Source: an uncultured Mycoplasmatota bacterium
GTDB taxonomy: Bacteria; Bacillota_I; Bacilli_A; RF39; UBA660
NCBI GenBank assembly: GCA_900553395.1
Contig: USDJ01000005.1
Coordinates: 1 to 64,000 of the forward strand
DNA: 64,000 nucleotides
Direction of reading: 5' to 3'
In this document: positions 8,725 to 16,605 of the stretch, one piece after another
Position numbering within the stretch: position 1 is the stretch's first letter
How the letters are laid out: each line of letters starts with the position of its first letter
Program-made: the position numbers and the translations under genes
The notes under the pieces: generated by a model
Seen by the model: only the letters and a program-made list of their open reading frames with translations
Databases searched by the model: none
Told to the model about the DNA's origin: nothing

Positions 8725-8731
8725 ATAGTTC

Positions 8732-9250
8732 CTATATTATATTTGATAAAAGTCCAAATGATAAAATCATCATAATTATCGATGCCATAAACACACCTAT
8801 TATTGCAGCTAATAAAGATTTCTTTTTATCCATTTCTAGTACACTTGCAATTAAACAACCAGTCCAAGCACCAGTTCCAGGAAGTGGTATACCTACAAAA
8901 ATAACAAGTCCTAAATATCCGTATTTTTCTATTTGAGCCTTATTTTTATCTACTTTCTTATCAAGCCAAGCAGCTATGTTTTTTATTTTTACTTTCTTAC
9001 TATTTCTCATCCAATTTAATATTTTAGATATAAACCATAGTATAAATGGTATTGGTAATACATTTCCTAAAAAACATACTATATAACTTACAATCGGATT
9101 TAAGTGAAGTAATGATGCTGCAATTAATCCTCCTCTTAACTCTAATATAGGACACATTGAAATTATAAACACTATTATTTCTTTTATAAATGGTATTGTT
9201 CCCAATGAACCAAAAAGTCCCACTACTGAATTCACTATCTTCTTCGACAT
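8732..9250 (-). CDS. Small multidrug-export family membrane protein (COG2426)
   Basis: 172 residues with about four hydrophobic segments. The ELRGGL motif in segment 1 and GIPLPGTGAWTG in the middle match the Sm_multidrug_ex family (PF06695), a DedA-related group of unproven transport function. Start: ATG at 9250 with an AGGAGGA Shine-Dalgarno. It is the first gene of a pair with recG. Confidence 0.8.
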   Translation of the reverse strand: MSKKIVNSVVGLFGSLGTIPFIKEIIVFIISMCPILELRGGLIAASLLHLNPIVSYIVCFLGNVLPIPFILWFISKILNWMRNSKKVKIKNIAAWLDKKVDKNKAQIEKYGYLGLVIFVGIPLPGTGAWTGCLIASVLEMDKKKSLLAAIIGVFMASIIMMILSFGLLSNII

Positions 9251-9299
9251 AATTATTCCTCCTATTTTTTTATTTTTTTAATTTTTTTTATAAAACTTA

Positions 9300-9328
9300 T
9301 TGACAAAATGTCTTTTTTAGATTAGTAT
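9300..9328 (+). promoter_or_regulatory. Promoter of the 9333-9430 RNA candidate
   Basis: Perfect TTGACA at 9300-9305, a 17-base spacer and TAGTAT at 9323-9328 on the plus strand. No plus-strand ORF follows. Confidence 0.55.
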
Positions 9329-9332
9329 ATAT

Positions 9333-9430
9333 GGTACCAATTCGGAATTAGGCGAATTGGTGCTAGTATCACACTAGCCAACCCCTTTTTATTCTTTTAT
9401 AGAAACTGCTCAGGGGGCAGTTTCTTTTTT
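9333..9430 (+). ncRNA. Candidate small RNA on the plus strand between two minus-strand genes
   Basis: About 98 nt. Hairpin 1 has an 8-bp stem CCAATTCG/CGAATTGG with loop GAATTAGG. Hairpin 2 has a 6-bp stem GCTAGT/ACTAGC and is followed by CAACCCC. A terminator hairpin with an 8-bp GAAACTGC/GCAGTTTC stem (about 9401-9424) ends in seven T residues. The promoter, terminator and lack of coding sequence support a free-standing RNA gene, convergent with hemW and reaching its stop codon. No family recognised. Confidence 0.55.
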
Positions 9431-10518
9431 TAGTCTATAAAGTTTAAAAGTATTTCGTTGGATACATAAATGTATTCAGGATTTATAAATATATTTTCGC
9501 TATCTTCCAATAATTTTTTTTCATTAAGTAGCTTTAATACTATATCCATAGACTTTAAATCTATATTATATTTAGATTTAAAGTCTTTTTTATTTATTCC
9601 AGATACTTTTCTAAAGCCTAATATAAATTCATTTTCTATTTTTTCTTTTTTACTTAGAGTATGTGTTTCTATGGTATATTTTCCTTTTATATAATTATTA
9701 AAGCTTCTAGTATTATCATATCTATTACCGTGTACATAACCGGAAGCTCCAATACCAAATCCATAATATTCTAAATTATTCCAATAAGTTAGGTTGTGTT
9801 TAGATTGATATCCACTTTTTGAAAAATTACTTATTTCATAATGGTTATATCCACTAAGTTTTAATTTATTACAAATTAGTTCATACATTTCATAATCTAA
9901 ATCTTCATCAATGTTATTAGTTTTATCTATATAAAGTTTTGTATTTGGTTCTATTATTAATGAATAAGTAGAAATATGCTCAATATTTAATGATAAAAAA
10001 CTATCTAAGTCAGTTAATAGTTCTTCTTTAGTCTCTCCTGGGATAGCATATATCAAATCTATATTAATATTATTAAATCCAAGACTTTTAGCCATATTAA
10101 TTTTACTAATCACTTCATCTTTAGTATGATGCCTATTCAAATATTTTAAATATTTTTCATTAAAGGTTTGAACTCCGATACTTAATCGATTCACTCCATT
10201 TTTAATTAAGAGTTCTAGTTTTTCTTTTGTAATATTTTCTATATTGCATTCAAACGTAAACTCTACATTATTTGACAATTTAAATACACTTATTATTTCA
10301 AAAAGTTTACTTAGCTCATCTAATGTAAGTGAACTAGGCGTGCCACCGCCTATATAAATAGTATTTATTACATCGTTTTTATATCTTGATTTAATTTCTC
10401 TTTCTAATTCAGTTAAATAATCATTTACCCATTTCTTATTATAGAAAAATTTAGAAAAATCGCAATATGAACAAATGGATGCACAAAAAGGAATGTGAAT
10501 ATATACAGAATTTATCAT
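9430..10518 (-). CDS. hemW: Radical SAM heme chaperone HemW-like protein
   Basis: 362 residues. The radical-SAM cluster motif CASICSYC sits near residues 12-19 within the HIPFC context. YIGGGTPSSL, SIGVQTFNEKYLKYLNR and the late GFGIGASGY segment are typical of HemW, formerly annotated as oxygen-independent coproporphyrinogen oxidase. HemW delivers heme to acceptor proteins; the CNIC-type motif of true HemN is absent. The start overlaps the stop of the SpoIIID-like gene by 4 bases, indicating translational coupling. Confidence 0.9.
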   Translation of the reverse strand: MINSVYIHIPFCASICSYCDFSKFFYNKKWVNDYLTELEREIKSRYKNDVINTIYIGGGTPSSLTLDELSKLFEIISVFKLSNNVEFTFECNIENITKEKLELLIKNGVNRLSIGVQTFNEKYLKYLNRHHTKDEVISKINMAKSLGFNNINIDLIYAIPGETKEELLTDLDSFLSLNIEHISTYSLIIEPNTKLYIDKTNNIDEDLDYEMYELICNKLKLSGYNHYEISNFSKSGYQSKHNLTYWNNLEYYGFGIGASGYVHGNRYDNTRSFNNYIKGKYTIETHTLSKKEKIENEFILGFRKVSGINKKDFKSKYNIDLKSMDIVLKLLNEKKLLEDSENIFINPEYIYVSNEILLNFID

Positions 10519-10958
10519 TTTTTAGTTAAATTTCCTTGAACTCTATCACTTATTATTCCTCTTACTTCTTCATAAAGCTCTGGATTTATTTCTGCTAATC
10601 GTTCAACATCTCTATAAATCGTCCAATAAGAAGTATTAAATACTTTTGCTATTTCTTCAATAGTAAATCCATTTTTTATTATCCTGGCTACAGCTAAAAT
10701 TCTTTCTTTAATTTCATCGTTTTCTATAGTTTTAGGTTTATTTCTATCTATAATATTCTGAATATCACTACTAAATTCAGGGTGCATTTTTATATACAAA
10801 TTTCTATAATTAACAACTGTTGGTATACTGATAGGGAAAAAGTTTTTACTAAAAAATTCTACTGCCTCTCTAATCGAACATCCAGTTTCTCTTATATAAC
10901 TTCCTACTAATTCTATTCTTCTTTTTCTTTCTGCGTCATCTTTTAAATTTCTAGCCAT
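10515..10958 (-). CDS. SpoIIID-like DNA-binding protein with two tandem domains
   Basis: 147 residues. Two copies of a SpoIIID-type helix-turn-helix unit can be read: about residues 13-75 (RRIELVGSYIRETGCSIREA) and about 84-142 (IKERILAVARIIKNGFTIEE, then INPELYEEVRGII). Bacillus SpoIIID is a ~93-residue protein with one such unit and directs the mother-cell sporulation programme. The second unit is the closer match. The gene is embedded between lepA (8-base overlap) and hemW (4-base overlap), so it is probably co-expressed with housekeeping genes rather than only in sporulation. Confidence 0.65.
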   Translation of the reverse strand: MARNLKDDAERKRRIELVGSYIRETGCSIREAVEFFSKNFFPISIPTVVNYRNLYIKMHPEFSSDIQNIIDRNKPKTIENDEIKERILAVARIIKNGFTIEEIAKVFNTSYWTIYRDVERLAEINPELYEEVRGIISDRVQGNLTKK

Positions 10959-12753
10959 TATTATCCTCCATACTTAGAACACTTAAGAAGGCTTCTTGTG
11001 GCACTTCAACATTACCCACCATCTTCATTCTCTTCTTACCTTCTTTTTGCTTTTCCAACAATTTTCTTTTTCTTGAAACATCTCCACCATAGCACTTAGC
11101 AAGTACATTTTTTCTAACAGCCTTAATATCGCTACGGGCTATTGCCTTTGTACCTATTACTGCTTGAATTGGAATTTCAAATTGTTGACGTGGAATTAAT
11201 TTTCTTAAATTCTCAACAATAGCTTTTCCTCTATTGTAAGCAAAATCCTTGTGTACGATAAGACTTAATGCATCAACCATATCGCCATTAAGTAATATAT
11301 CCATTTTTACTAAATCACTTTTTTTGTATCCTATAAGATCATAATCAAACGAAGCATAACCTTTGGTATAACTTTTTAGCTTATCAAAAAAATCATATAC
11401 TATTTCTGACAATGGTATTTCATAATGTATATTTACTCTTTCTGTATCTATATATTCCATTGATACATAGTTTCCTCTTTTATTTTGACATAATTCCATA
11501 ATTGGGCCTATATATTCACTTGGAACAAATATGTTTGTTCTTATATATGGTTCTCTTATTTCTTTTATTTTTTGACGTTCTGGCATTTTAGATGGGCTAT
11601 CGATATTAATAACACTATTATCTGTAAGTTCTACCTCATAAATAACACTTGGACTTGTAGCTATTAAGTTTATTCCAAATTCTCTCTCTATTCTTTCTTC
11701 TATTATTTCCATATGAAGAAGTCCTAAAAAACCACATCTAAATCCGAATCCTAATGCCTTGGATGTTTCTGGTTCAAATTCTAGTGATGCATCATTTAAT
11801 TTTAGCTTTTCTAGTGCCTCTCTAAGTTCAGGAAACTTACTTGATTCTATCGGGTATAATCCACAAAATACCATTGGCTTCATAGGTTTATATCCTGGAA
11901 GCGGAGATGCACTTTTTAAAGCATTGGTTATTGTATCGCCTACTTTTACATCTTCTATTTTTTTTATACTAGCACATACATATCCTACTTCACCTGTTGT
12001 TAATTCTTTTTTATTTTTCATATTAGGTGTATGCACACCAAGCTCCACTACATCGTATTGTGATGATGTAGCAAGCATTTTTATTTTATCACCTACTTTT
12101 AGAGTACCATTCATAATTCTTACTAAAGCAACTATTCCTCTATAAGAGTCAAAATAACTATCAAAAATAAGTGCTTGTAATAAATCGTCTTTGTTTCCAC
12201 TTGGAGGTGGTATTCTTACTATTAAAGCTTCTACTAATTCTTTTATTCCAATCCCATTTTTAGCGCTACAAAGAATTATCTCTTCCTCTTTAAAGCCTAA
12301 ATTATCTACAAGTTCTTTTTTTACCTTTTCAACATTAGCATTAGGTAAATCTATTTTATTAATAACTGGTATAATAACTAAATCATTCTCCATAGCAAGA
12401 TAAAGATTTGCTAAAGTTTGAGCTTCTATTCCCTGAGCAGCATCTACAACGAGTATAGCACCTTCACACGCTGCTAAACTTCTAGATACTTCATATGTGA
12501 AATCTACATGTCCTGGTGTATCGATTAAATGAAGAATGTATTCTTCACCATTATATTTATATTTAAGCTGTACAGTATTTAATTTTATTGTTATACCACG
12601 TTCTCGCTCTATATCCATATTATCTAGTATTTGTGCTTGCTTTTCTCTTTCTGTAATAGCCCCCGTTATATCGAGAATTCTGTCTGCCAAGGTACTTTTA
12701 CCATGATCTATATGAGCTATTATAGAAAAATTTCTAATATTCTCCTGTTTCAT
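10951..12753 (-). CDS. lepA: Elongation factor 4 (LepA)
   Basis: 600 residues from the ATG at 12753, which has an AGGTGG Shine-Dalgarno. A longer in-frame start at 12813 would place translation within a terminator hairpin and is rejected. GTPase motifs AHIDHGKST, DTPGHVDF and NKIDLP are present, and the LepA-specific C-terminal domain includes VIYEVEL and a final KMVGNVEVPQEAF. LepA back-translocates or rescues stalled ribosomes. First gene of lepA-spoIIID-like-hemW. Confidence 0.97.
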   Translation of the reverse strand: MKQENIRNFSIIAHIDHGKSTLADRILDITGAITEREKQAQILDNMDIERERGITIKLNTVQLKYKYNGEEYILHLIDTPGHVDFTYEVSRSLAACEGAILVVDAAQGIEAQTLANLYLAMENDLVIIPVINKIDLPNANVEKVKKELVDNLGFKEEEIILCSAKNGIGIKELVEALIVRIPPPSGNKDDLLQALIFDSYFDSYRGIVALVRIMNGTLKVGDKIKMLATSSQYDVVELGVHTPNMKNKKELTTGEVGYVCASIKKIEDVKVGDTITNALKSASPLPGYKPMKPMVFCGLYPIESSKFPELREALEKLKLNDASLEFEPETSKALGFGFRCGFLGLLHMEIIEERIEREFGINLIATSPSVIYEVELTDNSVINIDSPSKMPERQKIKEIREPYIRTNIFVPSEYIGPIMELCQNKRGNYVSMEYIDTERVNIHYEIPLSEIVYDFFDKLKSYTKGYASFDYDLIGYKKSDLVKMDILLNGDMVDALSLIVHKDFAYNRGKAIVENLRKLIPRQQFEIPIQAVIGTKAIARSDIKAVRKNVLAKCYGGDVSRKRKLLEKQKEGKKRMKMVGNVEVPQEAFLSVLSMEDNNG

Positions 12754-12779
12754 TAAACCACCTTTATTAATTATATCAA

Positions 12780-12807
12780 AAAAACATATTATTTTAAATA
12801 TGTTTTT
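12780..12807 (-). terminator. Terminator of the cca gene
   Basis: 11-bp AT stem, AAAAACATATT with its complement, overlapping the cca stop codon and followed by seven T on the minus strand. Confidence 0.65.
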
Positions 12808-13900
12808 AAGCACTATATTTGTCTAAAATATAATTTTCTAACTCTTCTTTATCATTTTTTATAAATTTATTTACTAATTTATATTCCAAATCATCAATTA
12901 TTTCTTTTAAGAATTTGCCAGACTTTCTATTTAGAATCTCACAAATTCTCTTAGCTTCTATTTTAATATCAGTTTTATTAGTTATATAAAGGCTATTATA
13001 GCGTTCATTTACTAAATTCTTATCTATTCCTTTTATTTCACTTACTATAGTAGAAATATAAAGTCCATATGTATATAAATTATTATAATCTAGAATATCT
13101 TTAGTCATGAGTTCATTTATTTTTTCTATAGAGTCTCTTTCTGTAGTATTAAAGTTATACTTATCTAAGCAATCAAGTTGAGCCCAAATTCCTATCAAAT
13201 ACGTGGTAGGAATAAGTTTATCCATATTCTTTAATTCTAGCACTTCATCAAGACCTAGGTCTCTTATTAAATAAATTCCATATAATGAGTTTGTACTAGA
13301 AAAAATTTTATCTAATTCCTCTTTTTTTCTATAATAAGAAAGATTTCTGAGTAACTCTTTATGATTTATTATAGCCTCTTTTAAGTCTTTATCTAATCTA
13401 AAGTTTAAAATAGTAGCAAATCTTATAGCTCTTAAAATCCTAAGAGAATCTTCTGATATTTTAATATCAGCATTTCCAACTGTTTTAATAGTTTTATTGT
13501 TAATATCTTCCTTACCATTTAATAAATCTATTAGCTTACCATTTGAATCTATGCACATAGTATTCATAGTAAAATCTCTTCTCATTAAATCCTCAACAAG
13601 ACTGTCTACATACTCTATTTCTATAGGTTTTCTATTGTTTAAGTACTTTATCTCACGCCTAAATGTAGTAATTTCAAATCTAATACCTTTAATAATTAAA
13701 GTTACTGATCCATATTGCTCTGCTGGAAGTATAAGATCTCCAAATATAATTTTAAGCTGCTTAGGGGTAGCGGATGTACAAATATCATAATCTACACTAT
13801 CTCTTCCCATATATAAGTCTCTAGGATAACCGCCTACTAAATAGGCCTTATATCCATGACTCGATATTTTTTTTAATAGCTTAAGTGCTGCTTCATTCAC
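12806..13900 (-). CDS. cca: tRNA nucleotidyltransferase (CCA-adding) family protein
   Basis: 364 residues. The class II nucleotidyltransferase head has YLVGGYPRDLYMGRDSVDYDI (G-G and D-x-D), followed by FTTFRREI- and RRDFTMNTM-type motifs (here EITTFRREI and RRDFTMNTM) and an RILRAIRFA neck motif. This adds or repairs 3' CCA on tRNAs; a poly(A) polymerase role cannot be excluded by sequence alone. It starts at a GTG (13900) with AAGGGTGA upstream. It follows the kinase-like gene by 10 bases, so the two form an operon. Confidence 0.88.
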   Translation of the reverse strand: MNEAALKLLKKISSHGYKAYLVGGYPRDLYMGRDSVDYDICTSATPKQLKIIFGDLILPAEQYGSVTLIIKGIRFEITTFRREIKYLNNRKPIEIEYVDSLVEDLMRRDFTMNTMCIDSNGKLIDLLNGKEDINNKTIKTVGNADIKISEDSLRILRAIRFATILNFRLDKDLKEAIINHKELLRNLSYYRKKEELDKIFSSTNSLYGIYLIRDLGLDEVLELKNMDKLIPTTYLIGIWAQLDCLDKYNFNTTERDSIEKINELMTKDILDYNNLYTYGLYISTIVSEIKGIDKNLVNERYNSLYITNKTDIKIEAKRICEILNRKSGKFLKEIIDDLEYKLVNKFIKNDKEELENYILDKYSA

Positions 13901-13910
13901 ATAATCACCC

Positions 13911-15041
13911 TTATTTATTATTCATTATTTCTTTATATTTATTTAAAATGTATTCATTTATATAAGACATTTTATTATTGATATCGCTTAATAATTTAAA
14001 TTGGTTTCTAGCTCTATCTAAATTATGAGTTTCATAATTAGTTTTAAAATATGTATCGCCATTTATATAGTCGCTCAAAAATCTAAGTCCAAGTTCAAAT
14101 GTAATAATTCTAATGGCTTCCCCCATATTGCACACTTCTTCTTCTAATAAATATGGTGCCATTTCACTTAGATAACCATCAGTATAAGATTCGAATAGCT
14201 CAAGATCCAAATATACTTTATCTAAATCTTTTTCATCTTCACTAGAACTAGATGCAGTACTTCTTATTCCATCACCATAATCATAAAGTGAACTACCTAG
14301 CATAACTGTGTCTAAATCAATAACCGCTAGATAATCGTTAGTATCTTTATTCATCATAACATTATTGATTTTAGTATCATTATGTGTAACTCTAACTGGA
14401 ATCTTGCCTTTAGACATTAAATCAGTAATAGTAGTTGAACATTCTGAATTTTTAATAACAAAGATAATATCTTTTGCTACATCATCAACCCTATTACATA
14501 CATCCAGACTTATATCACTTAAAAATGATTTATATCTTAAACTTGTATTATGAAAGTCTTTTATAGTTTCTTCAATTGTATTTATTGGATAATCTATCAA
14601 CATTTTTTGAAAATTACCAAATGCCCTACCCGTATTATAGACTATGTTTTTATCTACAGACACATCATATGATATAGAGTTCTCGATAAATTCATATGCT
14701 CTATAATACTGTTTTTCACCAGATTCATCTAAAATTACAGCTAAGTTTTTATTGTCTTTTGTTAACACTACTTTTAAAGTCTGATGATCATTATCTCCCC
14801 TGAATTTAAGTTTTCTTTCTATCCAGTTTGTTACATTTTCTATATTCTTCATTAATTTATAAGGCTCTTTAAATACAGTGGTATTTATTTTCTGGAATAT
14901 AAATTCTTTTTCTTCACCACTGTCCATTTTATATGTTGCCACAAAAGTCTTATTTATATTTCCACTAGAATTACCTTTTATATTGATAATCTTGCCTGCT
15001 ATATCAAATCTGTTGGCTATATTTTTTATATCATCACTCAT
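13911..15041 (-). CDS. Aminoglycoside-phosphotransferase-fold kinase, N-acetylhexosamine kinase-like
   Basis: 376 residues. The Brenner-type catalytic loop THNDTKINNVM lies near residue 217 and the metal-binding AVIDLDTVM near 240. The HNDTK..N and IDLDTVM..LYDYGD pattern is that of NahK-like N-acetylhexosamine 1-kinases, which start lacto-N-biose and galacto-N-biose use, rather than that of antibiotic phosphotransferases. N-terminal GNSSGNINKTF is the nucleotide loop. The natural substrate is inferred. It sits upstream of cca without other sugar genes. Confidence 0.7.
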   Translation of the reverse strand: MSDDIKNIANRFDIAGKIINIKGNSSGNINKTFVATYKMDSGEEKEFIFQKINTTVFKEPYKLMKNIENVTNWIERKLKFRGDNDHQTLKVVLTKDNKNLAVILDESGEKQYYRAYEFIENSISYDVSVDKNIVYNTGRAFGNFQKMLIDYPINTIEETIKDFHNTSLRYKSFLSDISLDVCNRVDDVAKDIIFVIKNSECSTTITDLMSKGKIPVRVTHNDTKINNVMMNKDTNDYLAVIDLDTVMLGSSLYDYGDGIRSTASSSSEDEKDLDKVYLDLELFESYTDGYLSEMAPYLLEEEVCNMGEAIRIITFELGLRFLSDYINGDTYFKTNYETHNLDRARNQFKLLSDINNKMSYINEYILNKYKEIMNNK

Positions 15042-15084
15042 ATTATCACCATATTAATTATACCAAAAAAAAAGCATTAGATAA

Positions 15085-15109
15085 AGAAAAAAGCATTAGT
15101 TTAATGCTT
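15085..15109 (-). terminator. Terminator of the HU gene
   Basis: AAGCATTA-AAC-TAATGCTT stem-loop overlapping the HU stop, followed by TTTTTTC; a second T run follows 20 bases on. Confidence 0.7.
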
Positions 15110-15368
15110 CTTTTAATTTTGATCCAGCTTTTGCTTTAACAGCTACTCTAGCAGGAATTTTTACAGTCTCACCAGTTCTTGGATTACGTCCTTCTTTAGC
15201 AGCTTTCTTTTCTGCAGTAAATGTACAGAAACCTGTTAAAGTTACTTTTCCTTCTTCTTTTAATCCTTTAGTTACTCCACACATAAACGCATCTAGTGCA
15301 CGAGTAGCATCTGCTTTTGTTAATCCAGCTTCTTCAGCTATATAATTTACTAAATCTGTTTTAGTCAT
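15096..15368 (-). CDS. hup: DNA-binding protein HU
   Basis: 90 residues, the standard HU length. It begins MTKTDLVNYIAEEAGLTK and has the conserved TLTGFCTF and GRNPRTGETVKIPA segments, the latter being the DNA-binding beta-arm. HU bends and packages chromosomal DNA as a homodimer. It is monocistronic, with its own promoter and terminator, downstream of dnaJ. Confidence 0.96.
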   Translation of the reverse strand: MTKTDLVNYIAEEAGLTKADATRALDAFMCGVTKGLKEEGKVTLTGFCTFTAEKKAAKEGRNPRTGETVKIPARVAVKAKAGSKLKEALN

Positions 15369-15418
15369 TTTTGACTTCCTCCCTATCTAATTCAATAAGC
15401 TACCTTGCTTACAATTTA

Positions 15419-15447
15419 ATATTATCATATATAAAATTTGATTGCAA
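15419..15447 (-). promoter_or_regulatory. Promoter of the HU gene
   Basis: TTGCAA (15442-15447), 17 bases, then TAATAT (15419-15424), the latter with an upstream TGA giving an extended -10 element. Confidence 0.55.
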
Positions 15448-15473
15448 TATTTTTTTTAAGAAAATAGCCATTT

Positions 15474-16592
15474 TTACTTATTTTTATTAATAAAATCCTC
15501 TATTTTCTTGAATTCAGCGGTCTTTAAATTAGTTTCTGCTAACTCAGTAAATAGTTTCTTTTGTGTTCTATCTAATTTTTCTGGAATAGCTATATTTAAT
15601 ACAACATACATATTTCCTTTACTACCAGTATGTAAATCTTCTATACCTTTTCCTTTTAGTCTAAGTTTATCTCCAGTACTAGATGCAGCCGGTATAGCAA
15701 TTGTAACATTGCCATATAGTGTAGGGACTTCTTTTTTACATCCTAGTACTGCATCTGTAATAGTAATTGGAAGTTCTAAATATATATCATTATCTTCTCT
15801 TTCAAATATAGGATGTTCTTTAACTTTAAATTCTATATAAAGATCTCCATTTGAGCCACCATTTGAGCCACTATCACCTTTTCCTGCTAGTCTTAATTGA
15901 TTTCCTGTATCAACACCAGCTGGTATTTTTACCTCAATATCCTTATTACTTTTAATCTTACCTGATCCTTTACATTTTGAACAAGTTGAACTATAAACTT
16001 TACCTTGACCTTTGCAGTCTGGACAAGTAGTTCTAGACATAAATGCACCTAGAAGTGTATGTTGTTCTCTAGTCACTACACCCTGGCCATGACAAGTTGG
16101 ACAAGTTTTCTCACCCTTACCACCTTTGCCATCACACTCTTTACATTCATCATACACATCTAAATTTATAGTTTTTTTACATCCAAAAGCAGCTTCTTCA
16201 AAAGTAAGATCAATTTTCATTAATCTATCTGATCCTCTTCTAGCATTAGACTTAGAGTTACTTCTACCCCCAAATCCAGAGAATCCTCCAAATGCACTTC
16301 CAAATATATCTCCAAATATATCTCCAAAATCAAAGTCTGAAAAATCAAATCCAGCTCCACCATTCATAGAATCAAATGCTGAATGACCATATTTATCATA
16401 TTTAGCTCTTTTGTCTGGATCACTTAAAACTGCATATGCTTCCTGAGCTTCTTTAAATTTTTCAGCTGCATTAGGTTCTTTAGAAACATCTGGATGATAT
16501 TTTTTTGCAAGCTTCCTAAATGCACTTTTTATTTCTTTTTCGTCAGCATCACGGGAAACTCCAAGAATCTCGTAATAGTCTCTTTTTTCCAT
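15474..16592 (-). CDS. dnaJ: Chaperone DnaJ (Hsp40)
   Basis: 372 residues with the full type I layout. The J-domain is at 1-70 with HPD in KKYHPDVSK. A Gly/Phe-rich linker spans ~75-115. Four zinc repeats, CKECDGKG, CPTCHGQG, CPDCKGQG and CSKCKGSG, lie at about 150-215, followed by C-terminal substrate domains. It stimulates DnaK ATPase and delivers clients. It is the last gene of the heat-shock operon, separated from dnaK by pepF, which ends 13 bases upstream. Confidence 0.98.
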   Translation of the reverse strand: MEKRDYYEILGVSRDADEKEIKSAFRKLAKKYHPDVSKEPNAAEKFKEAQEAYAVLSDPDKRAKYDKYGHSAFDSMNGGAGFDFSDFDFGDIFGDIFGSAFGGFSGFGGRSNSKSNARRGSDRLMKIDLTFEEAAFGCKKTINLDVYDECKECDGKGGKGEKTCPTCHGQGVVTREQHTLLGAFMSRTTCPDCKGQGKVYSSTCSKCKGSGKIKSNKDIEVKIPAGVDTGNQLRLAGKGDSGSNGGSNGDLYIEFKVKEHPIFEREDNDIYLELPITITDAVLGCKKEVPTLYGNVTIAIPAASSTGDKLRLKGKGIEDLHTGSKGNMYVVLNIAIPEKLDRTQKKLFTELAETNLKTAEFKKIEDFINKNK

Positions 16593-16605
16593 ACAGCATC
16601 CTCCT

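Noticed and set aside
9251..9429. Riboswitch leader for the small exporter gene (minus strand)
   Set aside because: The T-run terminator and consensus promoter both point to the plus strand; no known riboswitch core seen.
12754..12813. Longer N-terminus for LepA
   Set aside because: The extra codons come from the cca terminator hairpin; the ATG at 12753 has a proper Shine-Dalgarno and the family start.
13911..15041. Aminoglycoside resistance kinase
   Set aside because: The HNDTK and IDLDTVM pattern fits N-acetylhexosamine kinases; no resistance or mobile context.
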